A stretch of DNA of 64,000 nt from B30-G6 sp963701385 (lineage in GTDB: Bacteria; Desulfobacterota; Desulfobacteria; Desulfobacterales; B30-G6). Both the position numbers and the translations under genes were made by a program. The notes beneath the pieces were generated by a model. That model worked only from the letters and a program-made list of their open reading frames with translations. It did no database searches and had not been told where the DNA came from. This document shows, in pieces, positions 51,576 to 59,922 of the stretch. The stretch spans positions 248,001 through 312,000 of the forward strand of contig CAVOZW010000011.1 in NCBI GenBank assembly GCA_963701385.1. Reading direction: 5' to 3'. How positions within the stretch are numbered: the stretch's first letter is position 1; each line of letters begins with the position of its first letter.

Positions 51576-54008
51576 TTAAAAATCACTTTCAATTTCCCCG
51601 AGGCCCCGCAGCCCGATCATAAAATCATAGCTTTCGTCTTTCTCTTCGCGGGTGAAGGTGAGTTGAAACGACCAACACTGCGCAGTGAAGCGTGCCCCGA
51701 TGCTGGCAAGGATCTCCTCGTCCTCATACAGATCCTTTTCATACTCGGCGGTAAGTGACCACGCCGCGGTCATGGTGATCAGCAGCCTGGCAAAAACCGA
51801 GTCCAGACCTTCCTGGTCGATATTGGGGATATCCCGCTTGTAGCGTTTTTCCAAGGACAGCCGATCTCCTCGTCGATCCCACAAGGTTGTCGAAAAGCTG
51901 TGAGATGTCAAGTTGTTTTCGTAAGTTGACCACTCAGCATCCGCCTTGAGGGTGATATATTTTTGCGGTGTGAACTCCAGGAGTCCATAGACCGGTGAAA
52001 AAGGCTCCTGGCTTTCTCCATTTTGCCATTCTGAAGGGTCGTCTTCGCCCGCTTCGTTGAAATCGTAACTCTGTTCGAGGTACAGCCGCATAAATTGCCG
52101 ATAAGAAAATTCCGGATTGTCTGCCTCTGCCGCGGCTGAACGGGTATGGTCGATCCTGGCGCGGTAGGTGAACAGATTTGTCAGCGAATAGGTCAGCTGG
52201 TTCTTTTTCAGGATTCTGTCCTTGGCATCGAAATAAGGATAATCCGACTGGTCTTCTTCCGGAATATAGGTATAGACAATCTGCGGTCTGACCGTATGCT
52301 TGAAGCGGTCGATCCGATCGCCGCCCGTGCTCAGGATGTTATAGACCTCCGTGGACAAATCGATCCGATAGTCGGGGATCTCCCGGTGAAAGGTCTGGTT
52401 GTCTTCCATATCATCGGGCTGGTCCTCGTAGTCCACGACCTGCCAGTAGGTTCCCCTGAGCCCCATGGATGGTTCCAGGGTAAAGTAGTGCTCCCAACTC
52501 AGGGGCAGGTATACCCTGGGATGGACATCCAGGCGATGGTCCCGGGTGACGGAATTGGTGGTGTCGGTATTTTCCCGGTAGAAATAGGTGTATTCATTGG
52601 CCATGGTTCCGTAGAAGGGGGATGCCCCCAGCCGCTGCTTGGGTGCAATGAGCTGGATGAAGGGCAGCCGCTGCACCGTGGTGTCCCGGTCGTCCTGTTG
52701 CCTGCTGATGACGTTGTCATACCATCTGAATTCGGCATTGAGGTTGAAGACGGACCAGTTACGGTTGATGTTCAAGCGGTTGAGACGAATGGGATCGTTG
52801 TAGTCATCCAGGTCCCGGTTGAATTCATTGTTGTAGTAATCGTCGGTAAAATTGTAGCCGGCGTATCCGCCTTTGAATTCTTTGAGGTAATCCTGGTCGC
52901 TGACGACATCGAGGTCTAACCGGGCTGAAAACTGCCACGGCAGCGCTTGGTCATGTTTCATGCGGAACCAGTAGCGTTCGCTGTTGGGGCGCAGGACGTC
53001 TGTAGCGAGGCCGCTAGCATCGTCCCGGGTGTCATCATATCCCCAGTCAACACTGTTGTCGCCAAGGCCGTCATCCACTTTGTCGTCTTCGAGGTAGTCG
53101 AACATCAGGGTGCCTTTGGTCAGAGGACTCGTGACATAGCGAAATTCAGCGCCCAGTTTGTTGCCCCGCAGGGCCATGAAGTGATCGTAAAAAGTTGCAT
53201 CCGCACTGTCATTTATGGCCCAGAAAAAAGGCTGGTTGTATTGAAAACCCTTGCGGGAGGATGAGCCGATTTGGGGTGCCAGGAGACCGGTCTGGCGTTT
53301 TGATTTTACCGGAAAGGCGATAAACGGTGTGTAGAATACCGGGATGTTCTTTACCCAGAATATAGCGTGATTGGCATACCCGTAACCTTCGATGGTTACA
53401 TTCAGGTTCCTGCCGGTTATTTTCCAGGCCGGTTTTTCCCCGTCACAGGTGGTTAGACTGGCTTTGTCCACCTGATAGGAATCCAGGCCGGTTTTGAGGA
53501 TCTCGTTCCCTTTTAGATGGAAATTTTGCTGCTGCAGGAACAAGGAACCGTTGTAGAGGGTTCCTTGTTCTGTCGTCAGGTCGATTTGAAGGCTGTCGGC
53601 GGTGATCAGGTCCTGGTCTACGGACATGATCACATGCCCTGTTGCCAGCGCCTGCATGTTTTGGTGGTCGAAATGGACAATATCGGCGCTGATTTGTTTG
53701 TCCAGCTTGGAAATGACCACGTTCCCGGTGGCGATGTAGACCTGCTTTGTTTCATCGAAGCTGAGCTCGTCGGCGGTGATATGCCAAGGAATCTGAGCAT
53801 CTCCCAGATCCCGGGCAAGGTCTTGCGCCCCGACCGTTCCATAAAACAGCAGCAGGATGCAGAGAACACAGACGCTGCAGCCCAAAACGTTTAGGACAGG
53901 TGGCACGAGCACAGATGCATTACACTTTCTATGTTGACCACTTCGACGTTTGACTTGCTGCATGAGCTTTCGCATGGGGGTCTTTTCAGGGATACAAACC
54001 TGTTGCAC
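51576..54008 (-). CDS. lptD: LPS-assembly protein LptD
   Basis: An 810-residue outer-membrane protein. After a signal region (LGCSVCVLCILLLFYGTVGA) the N-terminal OstA-like jellyroll is visible (WHITADELSFDETKQVYIAT; DIVHFDHQNMQALATGHVIM), followed by FYTPFIAFPVKSKRQTGLLAPQ and a large C-terminal barrel ending in IGLRGLGEIESDF (terminal Phe). It inserts LPS into the outer leaflet. Start at GTG 54008 or ATG 53975, the latter more usual; the ribosome site does not decide. The gene is intact, so the cell is expected to make LPS, which bears on the broken kdsB and waaA. Confidence 0.93.
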   Translation of the reverse strand: MQQVCIPEKTPMRKLMQQVKRRSGQHRKCNASVLVPPVLNVLGCSVCVLCILLLFYGTVGAQDLARDLGDAQIPWHITADELSFDETKQVYIATGNVVISKLDKQISADIVHFDHQNMQALATGHVIMSVDQDLITADSLQIDLTTEQGTLYNGSLFLQQQNFHLKGNEILKTGLDSYQVDKASLTTCDGEKPAWKITGRNLNVTIEGYGYANHAIFWVKNIPVFYTPFIAFPVKSKRQTGLLAPQIGSSSRKGFQYNQPFFWAINDSADATFYDHFMALRGNKLGAEFRYVTSPLTKGTLMFDYLEDDKVDDGLGDNSVDWGYDDTRDDASGLATDVLRPNSERYWFRMKHDQALPWQFSARLDLDVVSDQDYLKEFKGGYAGYNFTDDYYNNEFNRDLDDYNDPIRLNRLNINRNWSVFNLNAEFRWYDNVISRQQDDRDTTVQRLPFIQLIAPKQRLGASPFYGTMANEYTYFYRENTDTTNSVTRDHRLDVHPRVYLPLSWEHYFTLEPSMGLRGTYWQVVDYEDQPDDMEDNQTFHREIPDYRIDLSTEVYNILSTGGDRIDRFKHTVRPQIVYTYIPEEDQSDYPYFDAKDRILKKNQLTYSLTNLFTYRARIDHTRSAAAEADNPEFSYRQFMRLYLEQSYDFNEAGEDDPSEWQNGESQEPFSPVYGLLEFTPQKYITLKADAEWSTYENNLTSHSFSTTLWDRRGDRLSLEKRYKRDIPNIDQEGLDSVFARLLITMTAAWSLTAEYEKDLYEDEEILASIGARFTAQCWSFQLTFTREEKDESYDFMIGLRGLGEIESDF

Positions 54009-54188
54009 CTGTCAAAATGATTCAATATAAGGCCAACGCATTGAAAAAATCAAGAATAAGATCCATGCCAAGCCTTTTCAAATCAATGCAATTGATGTAT
54101 GAAGGTTCATTCTCGGGCTGCGTTGTCTCAAGAGAACCGAAGGCGATGAGGCGTGACGTTGGTGCACTTTTCAAATCTTTAGGAACGA

Positions 54189-54941
54189 ATGAAACTATTA
54201 TTGTCGAACGATGACGGGATTTATGCCGAGGGCCTCAGGGCGCTCCACAGACGATTTTCAGACACCTGCTCTGTGACCGTGGTGGCACCCGACCAGGAGC
54301 GCAGCGCCATCAGCCACGCCATTACCCTCGACATGCCCATCAGGTCTCGTAAAATATCACTGTTTAACGGCGACCAGGCCTTTGCGGTGAACGGAACACC
54401 GGCGGATTGTATCAAACTGGCCATGATCGAACTTTTAGAGGAACGGCCGGACCTCGTAATTTCGGGAATCAACCCGGGTGCCAATGCCGGCGTCCACATC
54501 AATTACTCAGGAACATTCGCGGCTGCAAGGGAAGCCGCCCTTTATGGTATACCGGCCATGGCTGTTTCCATCAGGGGCAAAACCCCGGGATATTATGATC
54601 AGGCGGCTGAATTTACCGAGCGCCTGGCGACCAGGGTGCTGGCCCAGGGGCTGCCTCAGGGCACCCTTTTGAATGTCAACATTCCCGATCTTCCCCTGCA
54701 GGCTATTAAGGGAATCCGGATCAGCAATCAAAACCTCGAAATGTTTCGTGAACAAATGGAAAAGCGCCTCGATCCAAGAGCGCGTCCCTACTACTGGCAC
54801 GGCATCGCGGCCCAGGGGTCGATCGAAGATGCGGACTCCGATGTGGCGGCCATTGAAAAAGATTATATATCGATCACGCCCATCCAGTGTGATATGACGG
54901 ATTATCAATCGATTCGAACGCTTAAATCATGGGATATTTGA
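54189..54941 (+). CDS. surE: 5'-nucleotidase SurE
   Basis: A 250-residue SurE with the metal site NDDGIYAEGLRAL at the start, VAPDQERSAISHAITL, VNGTPADCIKLA and ISGINPGANAGVHINYSGTF AAAREA-type blocks (broken here for length). It hydrolyses nucleoside 5'-monophosphates and is often linked to survival under stress. It is divergent from lptD and first of a run of plus-strand genes with tmk. Confidence 0.95.
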   Translation: MKLLLSNDDGIYAEGLRALHRRFSDTCSVTVVAPDQERSAISHAITLDMPIRSRKISLFNGDQAFAVNGTPADCIKLAMIELLEERPDLVISGINPGANAGVHINYSGTFAAAREAALYGIPAMAVSIRGKTPGYYDQAAEFTERLATRVLAQGLPQGTLLNVNIPDLPLQAIKGIRISNQNLEMFREQMEKRLDPRARPYYWHGIAAQGSIEDADSDVAAIEKDYISITPIQCDMTDYQSIRTLKSWDI

Positions 54942-55059
54942 AACTTGGCCCAGGGGTTTACCGATGGGAACCATGGGAAAAGAAGGCCCCTAAGGAAAAA
55001 GGGACATCGTTTCGGCAGGTTCTGGCAAGGCGCTTTTAGCGAGGGAAACCAGCATCGTA

Positions 55060-55707
55060 ATGTTTATTTCATTTGAAGGTATCGAGGGATCCGGCAAAAC
55101 AACCCAGATTGGGAGTGTTTATGACTATCTTTGTCGAACAGGTCACGATGTTGTCATGACCAGGGAGCCGGGCGGTTCGAACATCGGCAGGCAGATACGG
55201 ACAATACTCCTCGATTCAAGAAACAAGGGCTTGACGCCCCTTGCCGAGTTACTTCTCTACATGGCTGATCGGGCGCAGCACCTGGACGAAATTGTCAAGC
55301 CGGGTCTGTCCTCAGGGAAAGTCATTCTCTGCGACCGTTATTATGATGCAACCGTTGCCTATCAGGGGTATGCCAGAGGGTTGGATGTGCAGCTGATAAC
55401 GCAACTCCACGGGCTCGCCTTTGGTGAATATAAACCCGATATGACGCTTTTACTGGATCTTGCCCCTGAAATAGGGCTTCAGCGTGCTTGGCGACAGATC
55501 GAAAACGGACAGAGAACAGGAACGGAAACGCGTTTCGAGGAGGAAGCCCTGGACTTCCATCGGCGGGTTCGTGAAGGCTATCTTGCGTTGGCCCATCTCG
55601 AATCCCGGCGCTTTAAGATCATCGATGCTTCCAGACCGCAGGATCTCGTGCAAAAGGAGATTCTTGCTGTATTGGCGGGTGCCCTTCATAACCCATTAGA
55701 GACATGA
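55060..55707 (+). CDS. tmk: Thymidylate kinase
   Basis: A 215-residue kinase, dTMP to dTDP. The P-loop is FEGIEGSGKTTQI, the DR(Y/H) motif is ILCDRYYDATVAYQG, and TREPGGSNIGRQIR gives the substrate-site Arg. The lid region is RTGTETRFEEEALDF. Complete. Its last bases overlap the ATG of the cysK-cysS fusion. Confidence 0.96.
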   Translation: MFISFEGIEGSGKTTQIGSVYDYLCRTGHDVVMTREPGGSNIGRQIRTILLDSRNKGLTPLAELLLYMADRAQHLDEIVKPGLSSGKVILCDRYYDATVAYQGYARGLDVQLITQLHGLAFGEYKPDMTLLLDLAPEIGLQRAWRQIENGQRTGTETRFEEEALDFHRRVREGYLALAHLESRRFKIIDASRPQDLVQKEILAVLAGALHNPLET

Positions 55708-57989
55708 TGAACAAATCGATATTAGACAGCATCGGCAATACACCGTTGGTGGAAATACGGGTCCTGAACCCCAACCCCAGGGTCAAGATCCTGGCCAAAC
55801 TGGAATATCTAAATCCCGGCGGGTCCATCAAGGACCGGGCCGCCTTGCGGATGATCGAAAATGGGGAAGCGTCCGGAGAACTGACACGCGAAAAGACCGT
55901 CATCGAAGCCACCAGCGGCAATACGGGTATCGGCCTCGCACTCGTCTGTTCGGTCAAAGGATACCGGCTGCTCCTGACCATGTCGGAATCTGTCAGCGGG
56001 GAACGACGGAAAATATTAATGGCAAGGGGTTCGGAAATTTTACTGACACCCGGGCATTTGGGGACCGATGGTGCCATCGAAGAAGCCTATCGTCTGGTAC
56101 GCGAAAATCCCGCGCGCTATTTTATGACGGACCAGTTTAACAACGACGCCAACTGGCAGGCCCATTATGATGGAACAGCGCCTGAAATATGGTCCCAGAC
56201 AGGCGGCCATGTCAATAAGGTGATAGTGACGCTGGGAACGAGCGGTACCGCCATGGGTGTCTCCCGCAGGATGAAAACCTATGATCCGAGCATCGAGATT
56301 GTTGGTGTCGAACCGTATCTCGGTCATAAAATCCAAGGCCTGAAGAACATGAAAGAGGCCTATCGACCCGAGATATTCGATAAAAATCGCCTGGACAGAA
56401 AGATCAACATCGAAGACGAAGTTGCTTTTGAGATGACAAGGCGCCTTGCATTGGAAGAAGGCCTTTTTGTCGGCATGAGCAGTGGTGCCGCCATGGCCAT
56501 CGCCCTGGAGGAAGCCAGAAACATGACCGAAGGGACGCTGGTGGTCATTTTGCCGGACGGTGGCGAGCGTTATCTGAGTACAGCGCTTTTCACCGTCAGG
56601 GACAAGGTGGAGTTGAAGCTCTTCAATACCATGAGCCGTAAAAAAGAACTGTTTGAACCACTGGTGCCGGGCAAGGTTAGCATGTATTCCTGTGGCTTGA
56701 CGGCCCATGCCCGAATGCATCTTGCAGAGTGCCGACGGTTTGTCTTTTCCGATCTGCTGAGACGGTATCTTGACTATCGCGGTTATGATGTGACGCACAT
56801 TATGAATATCACCGACCTCGACGACAAGACCATCGACGGGTCGGAAAAAGCGGGCATGGAGATAGCCGATTTTACCCGCCGTCATATCGATGCTTTTAAA
56901 AACGACCTGAAATTGCTGGGCATCAAAGCGGCTGAAAAATACCCCAGGGCCAGCGATCACACCGGTGACATGGTGTCGCTGGCCGAGAAACTCGTCAGAA
57001 TGGGCGTTGCCTATGAAAAACTGCGCTCAATCTATTTCGATATCTCACAATTCAAAGAATACGGCCGTTTATCGGGGGTCGATATCAACAAAATTCGGCT
57101 TGGGGCCACGGTCGACCTCGATGAATACGAAAAGGACAATCCTAGGGACTTCACGCTCCTGAAACGATCCAAATTGTCGGAGCTCAAAAGAGGGATCTAT
57201 GTCAAGACCGACTGGGGAAACGTGAGGCCTTCCTGGCACCTCCAATGTGCCACCATGTCCATGAAATACTTGGGTGACAGCTACGACATACACACCGCCA
57301 GCCGTGAACTGACCTTCCCGCATCACGAAAACGAAATCGCCATCGCCGGGGCCCTGACCGGAAAACCCCTGGCGCGTTTCTGGATCCATTGCGACCGGGT
57401 GCTCGTGGATGGAAAGAAAATGGATGAAACAGGGGAGGGGATGACAATTCAATCTCTCATGGCAATGGGATTCAGCGGCAGGGAAATTCGATACTGGCTC
57501 ATTTCGAGTCACTATCGCCGAACGATCCAGTTTGCCAGGACCAAACTCGAAAGCGCCGCAAGCTCGCTTCAACGGATGGATTCCTTCATCGCTAGGCTTC
57601 AAGAATTAGGCCAAGGACCTTCCTATCCGGAACTGGATCAGCTATTATACGATATCCGGCACGGTTTTAGCGATGCCATGGACGACGACCTCAATATTTC
57701 CGCTGCACTGGCAGCTATTTTTATGATGATCAAGCGGATGAACCGGCTGATCTCGGAACGGGCCCTCAATCAGTCGGATGCAAACAAGATCATGGATGTC
57801 TTTAAAAAAATCAACACGGTTCTCAACCTGTTCGAATTTGAAAAGGAGGTTCAGGACAATGACACCCAGCGTCTCATTGAGAAACGTGACCAGGCCAGAC
57901 AACAGCGTAATTGGGATCTTGCCGATCAAATACGGGAGGAACTCATCGCGCGGGGTGTTCGGGTCAGGGACCGGGAAAAGATCCGATGA
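55704..57989 (+). CDS. CysK-CysS fusion: cysteine synthase plus cysteinyl-tRNA synthetase-like domain
   Basis: A 761-residue protein. Residues 1 to about 300 are a cysteine synthase: IGNTPLVEIR, PLP Lys in NPGGSIKDRAALRM (K43), EATSGNTGIGLALVC, VTLGTSGTAMGVSRR. From about 309 it is a class I CysRS: zinc Cys in YSCGLTAHARMHL (about 330), HLQCATMSMKYLGDSYDIHT, LTFPHHENEIA. The HIGH-like site reads ARMHLAE, and the KMSKS loop reads KKMDETGEG (about 572), so the second signature is degenerate. The fusion could channel fresh cysteine to tRNA-Cys or ligate cysteine to something else; whether another CysRS exists is not seen. The stop overlaps the next ATG. Confidence 0.88.
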   Translation: MMNKSILDSIGNTPLVEIRVLNPNPRVKILAKLEYLNPGGSIKDRAALRMIENGEASGELTREKTVIEATSGNTGIGLALVCSVKGYRLLLTMSESVSGERRKILMARGSEILLTPGHLGTDGAIEEAYRLVRENPARYFMTDQFNNDANWQAHYDGTAPEIWSQTGGHVNKVIVTLGTSGTAMGVSRRMKTYDPSIEIVGVEPYLGHKIQGLKNMKEAYRPEIFDKNRLDRKINIEDEVAFEMTRRLALEEGLFVGMSSGAAMAIALEEARNMTEGTLVVILPDGGERYLSTALFTVRDKVELKLFNTMSRKKELFEPLVPGKVSMYSCGLTAHARMHLAECRRFVFSDLLRRYLDYRGYDVTHIMNITDLDDKTIDGSEKAGMEIADFTRRHIDAFKNDLKLLGIKAAEKYPRASDHTGDMVSLAEKLVRMGVAYEKLRSIYFDISQFKEYGRLSGVDINKIRLGATVDLDEYEKDNPRDFTLLKRSKLSELKRGIYVKTDWGNVRPSWHLQCATMSMKYLGDSYDIHTASRELTFPHHENEIAIAGALTGKPLARFWIHCDRVLVDGKKMDETGEGMTIQSLMAMGFSGREIRYWLISSHYRRTIQFARTKLESAASSLQRMDSFIARLQELGQGPSYPELDQLLYDIRHGFSDAMDDDLNISAALAAIFMMIKRMNRLISERALNQSDANKIMDVFKKINTVLNLFEFEKEVQDNDTQRLIEKRDQARQQRNWDLADQIREELIARGVRVRDREKIR

Positions 57990-58984
57990 AACCCTTACTC
58001 TTTCCTTTTACCTATGTAACAGAGCCGGCCATCGACGCATTTCGTTCTTTTTTCAGCGGCATATCGGTGTTTCAACCCTCGATGAAACGTTTCCCGGAAC
58101 CCATGAGGCAATGGCTTGACAGTGGTTTTCTGGATGTCATATTGCCTGACCCGGACGTTTCCCAGATGTTGGATAAGATTGTATTCGAAACTGAAAACTG
58201 GGCCCAGAGCCAAAGCTCCCGCGTGGCCCCCTTTTTAAAAGGCTACCGGGGCAAGGTACCGTTTTTCGAACCCACGTCGGTTTCGCAGATAGCACAGGAT
58301 ATCAGGGCCGCAGGACGTCCGGTTTCCAAAACTGCGCCCCAACAGGATGCCGACCTGCAGGCAGGCCTGTTTCTTCAGCTGGCTCAGGAATTTGACGCTC
58401 ACAACCAGTGGCTTTGCCATCAGATGCTGCAGCACGAAGCGAGGGAGCGAGACTTGTACCGGGAGCTCAGCGGCGATGCGCATTCAACGGACGGACTGAC
58501 CGAACAAGGACAAGCATGCGAGCAAGAGGATCCGTTTCAGTATATGTTACTGGATCGATTGAAGGCCTGGTCTCGGGTCATGCTTTCCCATGGCCATGTG
58601 AAAGGACCCTTGGTGACGACCGCTGCTGCTGTTCCAAGCCTGATCCAGGAGCATGTGCCGGATAACGAAACCTTGATCCTGGCGGCGACGATTCCGAGTA
58701 TCTCCAAGGGTGTACCGACTGCCGAGAAAAAGCTGCAGGCACTGGCGGACTATTGTCGAGACCTGATGCGTTCTCCCATGTCCCTCATCAGCGATTCCGG
58801 GCTCCTGGATACCTATCCTGCTGAAACCTCGGACACCCTTTGCATGCAACTCTACCTGCTGCCGGGTCTTGCCCCCCATTCTTTTTTTTCCCGATTTGTC
58901 GAAGGGGCGTTGCCCGTCAACAGGGCTCCGGATGTCGAGGCAAAAAACACGCTGATCGGTTGTATCCATAAAACCTCAGGTTGA
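57986..58984 (+). CDS. Conserved hypothetical protein downstream of cysK-cysS
   Basis: ATG 57986 overlaps the cysK-cysS stop (ATGA), so translation is coupled. The 332-residue product starts KPLLFPFTYVTEPAIDAFRS and has no signal, membrane segment or motif that I recognise; it is mostly helical with a possible coiled part around residues 140-190 (LFLQLAQEFDAHNQWLCHQM). Proteins of this sort appear only in related anaerobes as far as I know, but I cannot name a family or a function. Confidence 0.65.
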   Translation: MKPLLFPFTYVTEPAIDAFRSFFSGISVFQPSMKRFPEPMRQWLDSGFLDVILPDPDVSQMLDKIVFETENWAQSQSSRVAPFLKGYRGKVPFFEPTSVSQIAQDIRAAGRPVSKTAPQQDADLQAGLFLQLAQEFDAHNQWLCHQMLQHEARERDLYRELSGDAHSTDGLTEQGQACEQEDPFQYMLLDRLKAWSRVMLSHGHVKGPLVTTAAAVPSLIQEHVPDNETLILAATIPSISKGVPTAEKKLQALADYCRDLMRSPMSLISDSGLLDTYPAETSDTLCMQLYLLPGLAPHSFFSRFVEGALPVNRAPDVEAKNTLIGCIHKTSG

Positions 58985-59030
58985 AAGGCCGATTAGGGCG
59001 GCTTTCCGTAACCTGCTCTGCTTGTTTTAC

Positions 59031-59070
59031 GGTTGTGAAAATGCCACGTGCCTGAGCGCGTGGGGTTCAC
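59031..59070. repeat. Hairpin repeat related to 27571-27604
   Basis: CGGTTGTGAAAATGCCACGTG and GAGCGCGTGG match the 27.6-kb element, with the right arm changed to GTGGGGTTCAC so that the stem is weaker. Confidence 0.6.
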
Positions 59071-59214
59071 GCCGGCATCGGGTTATTCTAACGGGCACTA
59101 ACTCGCTTCAAACAGGCGAACGTTTGTTTGCCGTCACCCACCGGCGCTTTTATCAAGGGTATCGGAACATACGTATGACAACCGGTATTTTTCCAGGAAT
59201 TGTCAGAAGAAGAC

Positions 59215-59241
59215 TTGACTCGAAAAATGAAATGGTATATT
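59215..59241 (+). promoter_or_regulatory. Likely promoter of the ferredoxin gene
   Basis: TTGACT (59215-59220) and TATATT (59236-59241), spaced 15-16 bases, lie about 70 bases before the ferredoxin ATG. Confidence 0.5.
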
Positions 59242-59308
59242 GGCATTTCCGTTGATAAACAAAAGGTGTCAGTACCCTGACCAAACATTACCAAAGGAGG
59301 CATGAAAA

Positions 59309-59497
59309 ATGGCTTTTGTACCGACTGTTGATGAAGCAAAATGTGTGGGTTGTGAAGAATGTGTCGATGTCTGTCCAACTGAAGTTTTTGAAATGGTTGA
59401 TGAAAAATCGTCACCCGTGAATGCGGATGAATGTCTGGGATGTGAAAGTTGTGTAGAAGTATGCGAAGAAGACGCCATTACCATTGAAGAGACGTAA
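59309..59497 (+). CDS. 2[4Fe-4S] ferredoxin
   Basis: A 62-residue ferredoxin with AAAGGAGG before ATG. Two clusters: CVGCEECVDVCPTEVF and CLGCESCVEVCEEDAI, each CxxCxxCxxxC; the second lacks the Pro after the last Cys. Very acidic. It is a low-potential one-electron carrier, possibly for AOR or other oxidoreductases of this cell (inference). Its strong signals suggest high expression. Confidence 0.96.
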   Translation: MAFVPTVDEAKCVGCEECVDVCPTEVFEMVDEKSSPVNADECLGCESCVEVCEEDAITIEET

Positions 59498-59513
59498 TCG
59501 CCTCATATTCTGA

Positions 59514-59552
59514 AATTCCCCTGGCTGAGGATCGCCAATGGCCAGGGGAATT
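59514..59552. terminator. Hairpin after the ferredoxin gene
   Basis: AATTCCCCTGGC (59514-59525) pairs perfectly with GCCAGGGGAATT (59541-59552) across a 15-base loop; no T-run follows. It may stabilise the transcript 3' end or help termination. Confidence 0.6.
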
Positions 59553-59647
59553 CGGATATCCATCTTTCCTCCGCTGAGAACTTCCCCTGTATACGGCCTG
59601 CCGGTTACTCCAATACCTAACGTTCGGGTTTTCACCTATCTATTGTC

Positions 59648-59790
59648 TGTCCAGAAATGAAGATTTATGCGTGAGATCAAGGCGCACGACAGATTTAATC
59701 CGCAGGAATAGCGTGCTATTTTGAGACGTTAAATCATGGCGCCCAACGCCGATATCGCGGAAAAAGACCATTTCTGGATGGGCACTAACT
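59648..59790 (+). repeat. MITE-like element with inverted ends, full copy
   Basis: The element begins GTCCAGAAATGAAG and ends GACCATTTCTGGATGGG, so CCAGAAATG and CATTTCTGG form inverted ends. Inside are TGCGTGAGATCAAGGCGC and GCGCCCAACGCCGATATCGC, which also pair in part. The 21586-21669 copy has the same ends but lacks the middle. No coding capacity, so it would be non-autonomous. Confidence 0.7.
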
Positions 59791-59861
59791 AGAGCGAGAT
59801 GGGTGACCCAATGGTGACTTGCGCTGTTTGAGCCGCCTATGGACCTTACATCAGGGCATGT

Positions 59862-59922
59862 TATCGTTGTTGTCAGAATAAGGTTCCGAAAGCGCTCCGG
59901 AAGTTGATAAGCGCTAGAACGC
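59862..59922 (+). repeat. Dispersed repeat shared with 37943-38000
   Basis: TATCGTTGTTGTCAGAAT, GTTCCGAAA, GCTCCGGAA and AAGCGCT recur in the same order as at 37943. Lies just downstream of the REC-MBL gene (minus strand). Confidence 0.65.

Noticed and set aside
52146..52919. Plus-strand frame of 257 codons within lptD
   Set aside because: Valine-rich antisense product of LptD strands; no plausible start or family.
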